A model generated the notes under the pieces. That model did not search any database and was not told the DNA's origin. It saw nothing but the letters and a program-made list of their open reading frames with translations. From the NCBI GenBank assembly GCA_036658435.1, contig JAVXEO010000028.1:1-26109 (forward strand): a stretch of 26,109 nt of DNA, written 5' to 3'. A program made the position numbers and the translations under genes. Below are positions 15,761 to 22,152 of this stretch, in pieces; position 1 is the first letter of the stretch; every line of letters starts with the position of its first letter. The DNA is from DIGJ01 sp036658435. Its GTDB lineage: Bacteria > Bacillota > Clostridia > Lachnospirales > Lachnospiraceae.

Positions 15761-16327
15761 TTACTCTGCTGCTACTTCTTCTGTTACCATTTTTTTATCA
15801 TTTATTCTAAAAATAATGCTATCTTTATCTACATTTATTTCTACTTTTTCACTTTGAAATTCTACAATATCTCCTACGGTTAAAGCACTTCCAACCGGCA
15901 TGCCATCCAAGTCAACCGTAATGGTGTCAATCATATCTGCTGGAAGTGCAGAATATGGAATTTCTAATAGCATTTTTTCCAGAGTTCCCGCGATTTTATC
16001 TGCGTTCTGTAAAAGAATATGCGTTACACTATTTACTTTTTGATCTGCCTTTAAAGCTTGAAAACTAATGTGGATAATTTCACTTTTTAAAAAGTTCCAT
16101 GTTTTTTCCTTGATTTGAACGGGAATCACTTGATTATCCATTTGAATTTTAATTTTACTGCCTTCTCGTTTTTGATTAAAGAGTTTATTTGCACTGCTCT
16201 TTTCCATTTGCACAGAAACGGATTCTTTTAAGGCTCCACCATAAATAACGCAAGGGATAATGCCTGCACGTCTTAGTTCCTTTGTCTTTGTCATTGCATT
16301 TCTCTTTTCTACTGTAATCATGTCCAT
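15761..16327 (-). CDS. rplY: Ribosomal protein L25 (general stress protein CTC family)
   Basis: 5S rRNA-binding protein of the large ribosomal subunit. The N-terminal L25 domain (about 1-90) shows RRAGIIPCVIYGG and the loop IPVQIKEKTWNFLKSEIIHISFQAL; the C-terminal TL5/CTC beta domain (95-188) contains VTHILLQNADKIAGTLEKML and VDLDGMPVGSALTVGDI. At 188 residues it is the long, two-domain form, slightly short of the typical 190-220. In the standard motif the first strand reads KxGxIPAVxYG; here PCVIYGG is a close variant. An AGGAGG is 8 bases before the ATG at 16327. The end TEEVAAE is acidic as usual. No partner pth (peptidyl-tRNA hydrolase) gene follows. Confidence 0.88.
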   Translation of the reverse strand: MDMITVEKRNAMTKTKELRRAGIIPCVIYGGALKESVSVQMEKSSANKLFNQKREGSKIKIQMDNQVIPVQIKEKTWNFLKSEIIHISFQALKADQKVNSVTHILLQNADKIAGTLEKMLLEIPYSALPADMIDTITVDLDGMPVGSALTVGDIVEFQSEKVEINVDKDSIIFRINDKKMVTEEVAAE

Positions 16328-16396
16328 TTTTTGTTCCTCCTAAATGATTTTATTTGCATACAACGAGTTCGCTATTTTTACTATAAATTAGAATAA

Positions 16397-16556
16397 AGAG
16401 TCTGCTTTGCAGACTCTCGCGCCAAAGCATATTTCTTAGCGCGGCGTGGGCACCCACAACGGAGCGCTTTTTATATACTAGGAAAACTTTCCTATTATAT
16501 AAAAAAGAAGGGCTTTTCATATAACGCCTTACGACGTAATATCAAAAGCCCTTCTT
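16397..16556. other. Array of five back-to-back hairpins in a gene-free stretch
   Basis: The 388 bases between L25 and the glmS remnant contain no gene that I can see, but 160 of them are tiled by inverted repeats. They are: AGAGTCTGC-TTT-GCAGACTCT (16397-16417); CGCGC...GCGCG (16418-16443); GTGGG-CA-CCCAC (16446-16457); a 17-bp AT-rich arm pair with one mismatch and a 2-base loop (16469-16504); and a 13-bp arm pair (16505-16517 with 16544-16556). The first three are GC-rich against an AT-rich background. The last is followed by a U-tract on the minus strand and works as a terminator. It could be a REP/MITE-like repeat cluster or a structured RNA. Confidence 0.75.
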
Positions 16557-16580
16557 AATAGACGGTTCTTTTCTCATCTG
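16501..16580 (-). ncRNA. Candidate small transcript of about 80 bases with its own promoter and terminator
   Basis: On the minus strand TTGCTT (16615-16610), 17 bases and TAAACT (16592-16587) predict a start near 16580. The only thing downstream is a terminator: AAGAAGGGCTTTT pairs over 13 bp (16556-16544 with 16517-16505), followed by TTTTTT at 16506-16501. The 26-base loop holds a small nested stem (TTAC/GTAA). A 11-codon frame (ATG at 16577, ending TGA) runs into the left arm, but it has no ribosome binding site. It may be a small RNA or a leader remnant; expression is untested. Confidence 0.4.
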
Positions 16581-16586
16581 TTTTTA

Positions 16587-16615
16587 AGTTTAACACAATT
16601 GACCAGAAAAAGCAA
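16587..16615 (-). promoter_or_regulatory. Promoter of the candidate small transcript
   Basis: TTGCTT-17-TAAACT on the minus strand, with no protein gene directly downstream other than the hairpin array and L25 about 260 bases further on. The -35 is weak. Confidence 0.4.
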
Positions 16616-16715
16616 GGCTTACGCAGTTGTCTTTATAATCTGCCTCCTTTTTGTTGACAAATTTGGTTTACATATGATACCATTTTATTCAAAGAATTGA
16701 ATCGTGTTATTATAA

Positions 16716-16892
16716 CCGGTTGCTGCCATTGCAACACAGGAACCTGTTTTTGGAAAAATGATTTCCAATATCCGTGAGGTTCGTTCCCGCGGAGCCAAAG
16801 TTATCCACTTGATAACCAACGCTGATGCCCAAGTAGAAGCCTCTTTAAGTGATCCTCTTATTATGCTTTTTAAATCAGTTACCGTAGAATAA
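16716..16892 (+). pseudogene. glmS: glmS 3' remnant (glucosamine-6-phosphate synthase C-terminus)
   Basis: In one frame the plus strand reads PVAAIATQEPVFGKMISNI, then REVRSRGAKVI, ending LFKSVTVE and a stop. This is the second sugar-isomerase lobe of GlmS (PVIAIAT, SNI[KR]EVRARGA) and its invariant C-terminal KSVTVE, where the last residues form part of the active site. A stop codon precedes the fragment at 16713, no ribosome binding site is present, and about 35-40 residues between DPLIMLF and KSVTVE are missing compared with the family. It is a decayed copy of a protein normally about 600 residues long. It lies 15 bases before metF. A possible promoter (TTGTTG 16651, TATGAT 16673) upstream may now serve metF. 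Confidence 0.85.
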
Positions 16893-16907
16893 AAACGAGG
16901 TTTTTTT

Positions 16908-17771
16908 ATGATTAAAAATTTATATCAAAACAAAAAAACTGTTTTTTCTTTGGAGGTTTTTCCTCCTAAGAAAGACAGTGATATTTCTTCTATTTATAAG
17001 GCATTGGATGCCTTAAAGGAATTAGGTCCCGATTTTATCAGTGTTACCTATGGTGCCGGAGGCAGTACTAGTAAAAAAACTTTAGATATTGCTTCCTACA
17101 TACAGAATCAATGTGCTATTGAAGCCGTTGCACACTTAACTTGTGCCGAACTGGATCCTTCTTCTTTGCAGACTTTTTTAGACCAGCTAAGAGATCATAA
17201 GGTAAAAAACGTCCTTGCCCTTCGTGGCGATGTTCCAAAAGAAATGAGTGAAAAAGATTTTAATCAACGTGTCTTTACCTATGCTGCTGATTTGGTGCGA
17301 TGTATTCGCAAAAATCCGTTTGGTTCCATAGGTGGCGCCTGTTATCCTGAAACACATCCCCAGGCACTTTCTTCGGAGGCGGATATTCATTATTTAAAGG
17401 AAAAAGTGGATACCGGTATTGATTTTTTAGTTACGCAACTTTTTTTTGATAATACCGTTTTTTATAATTTTATGGAACAAATTCGCAAAATAGGCGTTAC
17501 TGTTCCTGTTTCAGCGGGAATTATGCCCATTACCTCGGCTTCTCAGATTCGTAGAATCGTAGAACTCTCCGGTTCCCAGGTTCCTGCCTCACTTTCTCAT
17601 CTCGTTGCAAAATATGCGGACTCTGCTGAAGACATGAAAAAAGCAGGTCTGGAATTTGCAACTGCACAAATTGAAGACCTGCTTCAAAATAACGTAGACG
17701 GTATACATCTTTATACCATGAATAAAGTAGATGTCAGTCAAACTATTTATCAGAATCTGGGACGCATTTAA
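16908..17771 (+). CDS. metF: Methylenetetrahydrofolate reductase
   Basis: Reduces 5,10-methylene-THF to 5-methyl-THF, which feeds methionine synthase; in acetogens it is also part of the methyl branch. The 287-residue TIM barrel uses FAD. Visible motifs: FSLEVFPPK (14-22, with the catalytic Glu), FISVTYGAGGS, EAVAHLTCAELD, VKNVLALRGDVP (the LRGD FAD motif), GGACYPETHP (142-151) and FLVTQLFFDN. These cover the whole family signature, and the length is usual for bacterial MetF. CGAGG lies 8 bases before the ATG. No metH, metE or riboswitch is near, so the gene stands alone. It converges on the DUF4015 remnant. Confidence 0.95.
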   Translation: MIKNLYQNKKTVFSLEVFPPKKDSDISSIYKALDALKELGPDFISVTYGAGGSTSKKTLDIASYIQNQCAIEAVAHLTCAELDPSSLQTFLDQLRDHKVKNVLALRGDVPKEMSEKDFNQRVFTYAADLVRCIRKNPFGSIGGACYPETHPQALSSEADIHYLKEKVDTGIDFLVTQLFFDNTVFYNFMEQIRKIGVTVPVSAGIMPITSASQIRRIVELSGSQVPASLSHLVAKYADSAEDMKKAGLEFATAQIEDLLQNNVDGIHLYTMNKVDVSQTIYQNLGRI

Positions 17772-17777
17772 TCCATC

Positions 17778-17937
17778 TTAATAGGTATAGTGATTACTTC
17801 CGTTCCATAAAATCCATTCCTCATAACCGGCATCTTCTACCGCTTTTATCTGTTCCAGTATCTCTTCCTTTTCATATCTTTGATAGTGAGGAAGCCAACT
17901 AGCCGTAAAATCCTGCAGCCATGGTCTAACTATGGCT
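17778..17937 (-). pseudogene. C-terminal remnant of a DUF4015-type putative glycoside hydrolase
   Basis: On the minus strand, from about 17937 down to the TAA at 17780-17778, one frame reads IVRPWLQDFTASWLPHY, then EEILEQIKAVEDAGYEEWILWN and finally SNHYTY. RPWLQDF, the Q-I-x-A-x-x-D-A-G helix and EWILWNxSN-Y are the closing barrel elements of the DUF4015 (GH13-like) family, whose full proteins have about 400 residues. Nothing matching the rest is present upstream, where the HD-GYP gene ends at 17959. It has no start codon and no ribosome binding site. It looks like the tail left after a deletion or insertion removed the body of the gene. Confidence 0.75.
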
Positions 17938-17950
17938 GTTTTCTTTTCTA
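17916..17950 (+). terminator. Possible terminator of metF
   Basis: CAGCCAT (17916-17922) pairs with ATGGCTG (17932-17938) over a 9-base loop and is followed by TTTTCTTTTCT on the plus strand. It lies inside the DUF4015 remnant, about 145 bases after metF. No U-tract exists on the minus strand. Confidence 0.5.
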
Positions 17951-17958
17951 TTTCTTTA

Positions 17959-19053
17959 TCATTCTATGGATTGTTCTTCTATCCCTTTCAATTTATTTTG
18001 AATCTTATTAAAAATCTCAATAATTTCCGGATCAAAACTTTTTCCGGACTCTTCACTAATTATTTCAATGCTCTCTCTATGAGTAAATGCTTTTCTATAG
18101 CATCGTTCACTCATCAGTGCATCATAAACATCAATTACCGACATAATCCTGGCAGCCAAAGGAATTTCTTGTTTCGCAAGGCCATTAGGATACCCTGTTC
18201 CATCCCAGTGTTCATGATGAGACTGTGCAATTTCAATTGCCATTTTCAAATACTCATTGTGCTCATTCCCATTATACAACTCCATTAGCGTATCTGCACC
18301 TATCTGCGCATGGGTTTTTATTACTTCCCGTTCCTCTTTTGTTAGTTTTCCCGGTTTTAGCAAAATATTATCATGAATGGATATTTTACCTATATCATGA
18401 AGGGGTGCTACAATCTCCATAGCCTCTACAAAGGTATTTCCAATTTCTTTTTCAAATTTTGGGCTTAACTGAAGACTCATCGCCAAAAGCTTACAGTTAT
18501 AAGCAACATTGCGCACATGGCTTCCCGTTGGATCCTCCCGCAATTCGGAAAGTTTTGCCAGGGAATGTATAAAATGTTTTTCTTCTTCTACAATTTTCAC
18601 AATCTGTTCATTTACCATTTTATGTAAATATTTATTGCATATTTCTAATTCTTTCTGCATCCTATATAGGTTTAAGTGGGTGTTAATTCGCAAGGTAACC
18701 TCTTCAATTTCAAAAGGTTTTGATATAAAATCTACAGCGCCAAGCCTAAATCCACGAATTCTGTCTTCTTTTGCATTCATTGCAGAAATAAAGATAATAG
18801 GAATATCCTTTGTTATGCTTTCCTTTTTTAAAATCTCACAAAATTGGTAGCCATTCATATCCGGCATGGAAATATCCAAAAGAATTAAATCTGGAAGTTT
18901 AATTTCAATTGCCTGCATTGCCTGCCTTGCACTTGTAACCGGTCTTGCAATATATCCAACACTTTTTATCATTTCCGTCAATATAATCAGATTCGAAGTA
19001 ACGTCATCTACAATTAAAATGTTTGGTATTTCGCTGCTATTTGAATAATCCAT
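17959..19053 (-). CDS. Response regulator with HD-GYP cyclic-di-nucleotide phosphodiesterase output
   Basis: Receiver domain (about 10-125) with Asp16-Asp17, phospho-acceptor Asp60 (LILLDISMP), Ser90 and Lys112 (SKPF), a helical linker (130-165) and an HD-GYP domain (165-355). The latter has the metal site HDIGK (219-223), SHHEHWDGTGYPNGL (278-292, full GYP) and RIMSVIDVYDAL. All metal ligands are present, so it is probably an active phosphodiesterase that degrades cyclic di-GMP (or cGAMP), switched by phosphorylation. It follows the sensor kinase by 13 bases and is almost certainly its partner and co-transcribed. 364 residues is the usual length for this two-domain type. Confidence 0.95.
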   Translation of the reverse strand: MDYSNSSEIPNILIVDDVTSNLIILTEMIKSVGYIARPVTSARQAMQAIEIKLPDLILLDISMPDMNGYQFCEILKKESITKDIPIIFISAMNAKEDRIRGFRLGAVDFISKPFEIEEVTLRINTHLNLYRMQKELEICNKYLHKMVNEQIVKIVEEEKHFIHSLAKLSELREDPTGSHVRNVAYNCKLLAMSLQLSPKFEKEIGNTFVEAMEIVAPLHDIGKISIHDNILLKPGKLTKEEREVIKTHAQIGADTLMELYNGNEHNEYLKMAIEIAQSHHEHWDGTGYPNGLAKQEIPLAARIMSVIDVYDALMSERCYRKAFTHRESIEIISEESGKSFDPEIIEIFNKIQNKLKGIEEQSIE

Positions 19054-19066
19054 CCTTTATCCTCCG

Positions 19067-20515
19067 TTAATTAGCATCTTGATTTTCCCCAATTGCTTTT
19101 TCTAAAATCTCATATAATACTTTTGATTTTTCTTTTGCCTCTTTACGGATTGCAAGTTCTAGGCGAAAGACATCTCTCGATAATTCTTTGCGTTTATCCC
19201 CTACTAAAGTTTTAATTATCTTTGCAAATTCTTCTGCTTTTTCCCAATTATCCATCTCAATGCAAAGAATTAATTTTTCCATATTCTTATTTATTTCATT
19301 TCTGTTTTCTTCTGTACCAAACTGAAATGCCCTATTTACATTCTCCATATTTACCTGATTGTTTGGAAATTTAAAGTGAAATTCTCCTGTATCTCTCGGT
19401 TCCTGATGTAAGTCCTTTTGGTCAGAGTCTGCCTTGCGTAGTTTTACAGAAAAAGAAAAAGTGCTGCCTTTTCCTCGCTCGCTTTCTACAAAAATACTAC
19501 CTTTCATCAATTCAACCAACTGTTTTGTAATGCTTAGTCCCAATCCGGTTCCCCCGTACTTTCTGGTTATGGTAGCATCGACCTGAGAAAAGCTCTTAAA
19601 TAATTTTTCCAGATTTTCTTTTTCAATTCCAATTCCCGTATCTATAACCATAAAAAACAGCTCAATTTCCCCATTTTTTTCTTCTGTTTTCGTAACTTCA
19701 ATACTTATCTGTCCCACTTTTGTAAATTTAATGCTATTGGATAGTAAGTTGTTAATAATCTGTGTAAGCCGAAGTTCATCTCCCATTAAAAATTCCGGAA
19801 TATCCGGTGTCACACTGATTCGAAGGCTCAGTCCTCTTTCATTCATCAAAGGAATGGACACCTCCACTGCCTTATTCATAAATTCGCGAAAATTAAATTT
19901 ACGTATCTCTAAGGAAAACTTACCCGATTCTAACTTTGAAAAATCCAGTAAATCATTAATAATGTTGGACATATTGCTACAACATCGTTCAATAATTCCA
20001 AGTAATTTTTTCTGTTCTTCCGTAAGTTCCGTCTCGTATAAAGCTCCCGCAATTCCCTTGATTCCATTTACCGGAGTTCGTAGTTCATGGGTAACGTTGG
20101 ATACAAACTCATTCCGAATCTGTAAAGCAAGACCTGCTGCTTCCTTTGCTTTTTCCAGTTCCTGAATGGCTTCTACCTGCATGGATACATCAATTGCAAT
20201 ACAGATCCCTACCTGTTCTTCTTTGTCTTCCATTATAACACATAACTTTACGGGAAAACAGGTTTGATTTTTCCGATAGGCAACTGAATTTCCATTTTTT
20301 CTTTCCGTATAAACAATACCTTTTCCTGTCATGAAAAATTCACATCTGAAAATATCCGCAATATTTACCTTTTCCAATTCTCCCTCATAGCCAAGCTGTT
20401 TCCTTGCCATGGAGTTCCAATCTATGACCCATCCTTCTCGGTCAAACAAAATTACAATGGCAAATACATTTTCAAATAACAATTTTTCAATCCTATTTAT
20501 GTTATATTTCCCCAT
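19067..20515 (-). CDS. Cytoplasmic PAS sensor histidine kinase
   Basis: No membrane segment, so the kinase is soluble. An N-terminal PAS domain (about 8-115, NVFAIVILFDREGWVIDWN) is followed by a helix, HisKA with His143 in FVSNVTHELRTPVNGIKG, and HATPase_c with NNLLSNSIKF (N-box), DTGIGI (G1) and KYGGTGLGLSITKQLV (G2). About 85 extra residues at the C-terminus (400-482) are helical and charged, recalling a degenerate Hpt-like domain, but no His with the usual surroundings is visible. The layout is that of hybrid-type kinases without receiver. GGAG precedes the ATG at 20515. The promoter carries the palindromic operator shared with the divergent XRE gene. Confidence 0.93.
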   Translation of the reverse strand: MGKYNINRIEKLLFENVFAIVILFDREGWVIDWNSMARKQLGYEGELEKVNIADIFRCEFFMTGKGIVYTERKNGNSVAYRKNQTCFPVKLCVIMEDKEEQVGICIAIDVSMQVEAIQELEKAKEAAGLALQIRNEFVSNVTHELRTPVNGIKGIAGALYETELTEEQKKLLGIIERCCSNMSNIINDLLDFSKLESGKFSLEIRKFNFREFMNKAVEVSIPLMNERGLSLRISVTPDIPEFLMGDELRLTQIINNLLSNSIKFTKVGQISIEVTKTEEKNGEIELFFMVIDTGIGIEKENLEKLFKSFSQVDATITRKYGGTGLGLSITKQLVELMKGSIFVESERGKGSTFSFSVKLRKADSDQKDLHQEPRDTGEFHFKFPNNQVNMENVNRAFQFGTEENRNEINKNMEKLILCIEMDNWEKAEEFAKIIKTLVGDKRKELSRDVFRLELAIRKEAKEKSKVLYEILEKAIGENQDAN

Positions 20516-20529
20516 ATTTATTCTCCTAT

Positions 20530-20558
20530 ATCTTATTTCACATTTTGTGATTTGTCAA
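20530..20558 (-). promoter_or_regulatory. Promoter of the kinase/HD-GYP operon with palindromic operator
   Basis: On the minus strand TTGACA (20558-20553), 17 bases, TAAGAT (20535-20530). The spacer contains the palindrome CACAAAATGTG (20549-20539; TCACAAAATGTGA including flanks), which starts 3 bases after the -35. The predicted start would leave a leader of only about 10 bases. Confidence 0.6.
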
Positions 20559-20596
20559 TATTTCCTACGTAAGTATGAATATTTCATGTGTTTTCC

Positions 20597-20626
20597 TTGA
20601 CATTCTACAAAATGTAAGTATATAAT
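20597..20626 (+). promoter_or_regulatory. Promoter of the XRE gene with matching palindromic operator
   Basis: TTGACA (20597-20602), 18 bases, TATAAT (20621-20626). The spacer contains the palindrome TACAAAATGTA (20606-20616), again 3 bases after the -35. A wider inverted repeat ATTCTACA/TGTAGAAT (20602-20609 with 20626-20633) brackets the -10. Both boxes are near-consensus. Confidence 0.75.
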
Positions 20627-20736
20627 GTAGAATATATTTATTGTATTATACTACAAGTTACCATTCACAAACAGATAGGTACGATAGATGTGTGATATTT
20701 CCAAGCATCACGGTATTATGAAAAGGAGCGAGCCAT

Positions 20737-21081
20737 ATGAACTTTAATGTACGTTTAAAACAACTAAGACAAAAACACAAGCTTACCCAGAGTGAACTAG
20801 CTGATATTCTTGGCTTGAAACCTACCGCCATATCAAATTATGAATCCCAAAGGAATGAGCCTTCTTTTGATAAACTGATTGCCCTTTCAAAATATTTCGA
20901 TGTTTCCTGTGATTATCTATTAGGAATCTCCGATGCTTATCTACCGGTAGGTGGAGAAGTTCTGGATCGAGACATTGTTGATTTTTTTGAATTATATCAG
21001 CAGCTTAGTTCTGAAAAGGCGAAAGAAGTTCGTAATTATACCAACTATCTAATCTATTGCCAGGGACATCCTGAACTATAA
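20737..21081 (+). CDS. Small XRE-family transcriptional regulator
   Basis: A 114-residue repressor-type protein. The HTH domain (about 5-62) contains LKQLRQKHKLTQSELADILGLKPTAISNYE, the standard Cro/C1 fold with the recognition helix PTAISNYESQRNEP. A short helical tail (75-114) probably forms a dimer interface; there is no ligand domain. AAGGAG is 10 bases before the ATG. It is divergent from the kinase gene. Since XRE dimers bind palindromes and the same 11-base palindrome lies in both divergent promoters, it probably represses itself and the kinase/HD-GYP operon. This is inference. Confidence 0.9.
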   Translation: MNFNVRLKQLRQKHKLTQSELADILGLKPTAISNYESQRNEPSFDKLIALSKYFDVSCDYLLGISDAYLPVGGEVLDRDIVDFFELYQQLSSEKAKEVRNYTNYLIYCQGHPEL

Positions 21082-21136
21082 TTGTAATATTTTGGTATTT
21101 TATAGATAACGATACTTTTGCAAAGTTTTACTTTGT

Positions 21137-21176
21137 AAAAAAATGCTGTGGCCTAATTGGCGCCACAGCATTTTTT
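21137..21176. terminator. Bidirectional terminator between the XRE and SEC-C genes
   Basis: ATGCTGTGGC (21143-21152) pairs perfectly with GCCACAGCAT (21162-21171). A-run and T-run flanks make it work on both strands. The right arm lies inside the 3' end of the SEC-C gene, encoding its last Lys-Cys-Cys-Gly. Confidence 0.9.
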
Positions 21177-21659
21177 ATATTTCTTTCCACTGCCGCAAGG
21201 ACAAGGATCGTTTCTTCCTACTTTTTTGTCTTTTACAATCGTTCCGGATTTTTTCTGTTTCTTATAAATCTCTTTTCTTTTCTCCGGTGTTAAAAGACTC
21301 TCCCAGGCTTCCAACTCATATAACCACTCTGCCTTCGCTTCTACCATATTATAATATAACTTTTCTTTGTCAAATTCCAAGGATACGATCGTGTCCTTAT
21401 CCATTTCTTCAATGGGATTTGGATTCACCAGGCTATCGTTGATTCCATCTAAGAATCCAACCATAATGCTTAGCTCTGTGTTATATTTTTTGGCAAGTTC
21501 TTCTACCGTTCCCTTTACTATAGTCTCCGGGGTTGCAAGAAGTTCTTCATAGATTCCTTTTTCAATTACAAAATAGTTTGCCCAGAATTTTTCTCCGGCC
21601 TTTGTATTCGTCATTTCCTGAGAGTATGCGTACTCTCTCCATTCCGTTAATAAACTCAT
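21153..21659 (-). CDS. SEC-C metal-binding motif protein
   Basis: A 168-residue soluble protein. The last 20 residues are a complete SEC-C zinc motif: RNDPCPCGSGKKYKKCCG (Cys-x-Cys-x8-Cys-Cys), as in the C-terminus of SecA, where it binds SecB and zinc. The first about 140 residues (helical, from LLTEWREYAY to ESLLTPEKRKEIYKK) do not resemble SecA and belong to small stand-alone SEC-C proteins of unknown role that are common in Clostridia. GGGAGG is 7 bases before the ATG. A good promoter lies 32-61 bases upstream. The terminator hairpin begins within the SEC-C codons. Confidence 0.88.
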   Translation of the reverse strand: MSLLTEWREYAYSQEMTNTKAGEKFWANYFVIEKGIYEELLATPETIVKGTVEELAKKYNTELSIMVGFLDGINDSLVNPNPIEEMDKDTIVSLEFDKEKLYYNMVEAKAEWLYELEAWESLLTPEKRKEIYKKQKKSGTIVKDKKVGRNDPCPCGSGKKYKKCCGAN

Positions 21660-21690
21660 AAGTATACCTCCCTTTTATAGTCCATGAAAA

Positions 21691-21720
21691 AGTATACCAC
21701 ATGGAGACCTATTATTTCAA
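21691..21720 (-). promoter_or_regulatory. Promoter of the SEC-C gene
   Basis: On the minus strand TTGAAA (21720-21715), 18 bases, TATACT (21696-21691), 32 bases before the start codon. Confidence 0.55.
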
Positions 21721-21827
21721 TATTTTTTTACATTTCTTTTCTATATTATGAATAAAAGAATTTTTTTTGTTCATACTTAAATTATACCAATGAAAAATTA
21801 TAAATACTTATCCTCCCCTTTTAAAAG

Positions 21828-21859
21828 ACCCTGTCATTTTACATGGCAGGGTTTTTTTT
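21828..21859 (-). terminator. Terminator of the Nudix/small-membrane-protein unit
   Basis: ACCCTGTCA (21828-21836) pairs with TGGCAGGGT (21844-21852) with one G-T pair and a 7-base loop. On the minus strand CTTTT follows and on the plus strand eight T, so it can act both ways; the only gene ending here is the 85-aa gene 25 bases away on the minus strand. Confidence 0.8.
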
Positions 21860-21883
21860 CTTACAAATAAATGCTGCAGTAAA

Positions 21884-22141
21884 TTAATGCTTCTTTAAAA
21901 TCTTATAAATCAGCATATAGGCATAAATCATAATTGGAATGGCTACCGTAGAAAAGATGCATGCCATAAAGAGTCCTTTCGTTGCCGGTGTTGTAAAAAT
22001 TCCAGATAACAAAGTGACCACATAGAGACTAACCAGGAAAATAACCCCCACTATGGCTAATATTCTCTGTGATTTTGGTCTTTTTTCATTCTTATTTTCA
22101 TTCTTATTTTCATTCTTATTTTCATTTTCTTTTTCTTTCAA
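21884..22141 (-). CDS. Small two-helix membrane protein with an Asn/Glu/Lys tandem-repeat N-terminus
   Basis: 85 residues, function not recognised. The N-terminus (about 1-25) is a low-complexity repeat of NENK units, then two membrane helices (about 27-47 and 57-80) joined by a short loop (TTPATKG), with a basic end. Such small proteins follow Nudix genes in some Lachnospiraceae, but I know of no role. The start lies 11 bases after the Nudix stop codon, so they are one operon. AGGAGG overlaps the end of the Nudix gene. Confidence 0.75.
   Translation of the reverse strand: MKEKENENKNENKNENKNEKRPKSQRILAIVGVIFLVSLYVVTLLSGIFTTPATKGLFMACIFSTVAIPIMIYAYMLIYKILKKH
22086..22121 (-). repeat. Three 12-base tandem repeats coding NENK
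   Basis: The word TCATTCTTATTT (plus strand) occurs three times in perfect tandem, coding Asn-Glu-Asn-Lys units at the N-terminus of the small membrane protein. Unit length is a multiple of three, so copy-number changes keep the frame. Confidence 0.8.
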
Positions 22142-22152
22142 AATAAACCTCC

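Noticed and set aside
16397..16556. CRISPR-like array
   Set aside because: The hairpins differ in sequence from each other; there are no direct repeats with regular spacers and no cas genes.
16560..16907. S-adenosylmethionine riboswitch or T-box before metF
   Set aside because: No conserved SAM-I or T-box core elements and no terminator/antiterminator pair on the plus strand; the region is explained by the glmS remnant.
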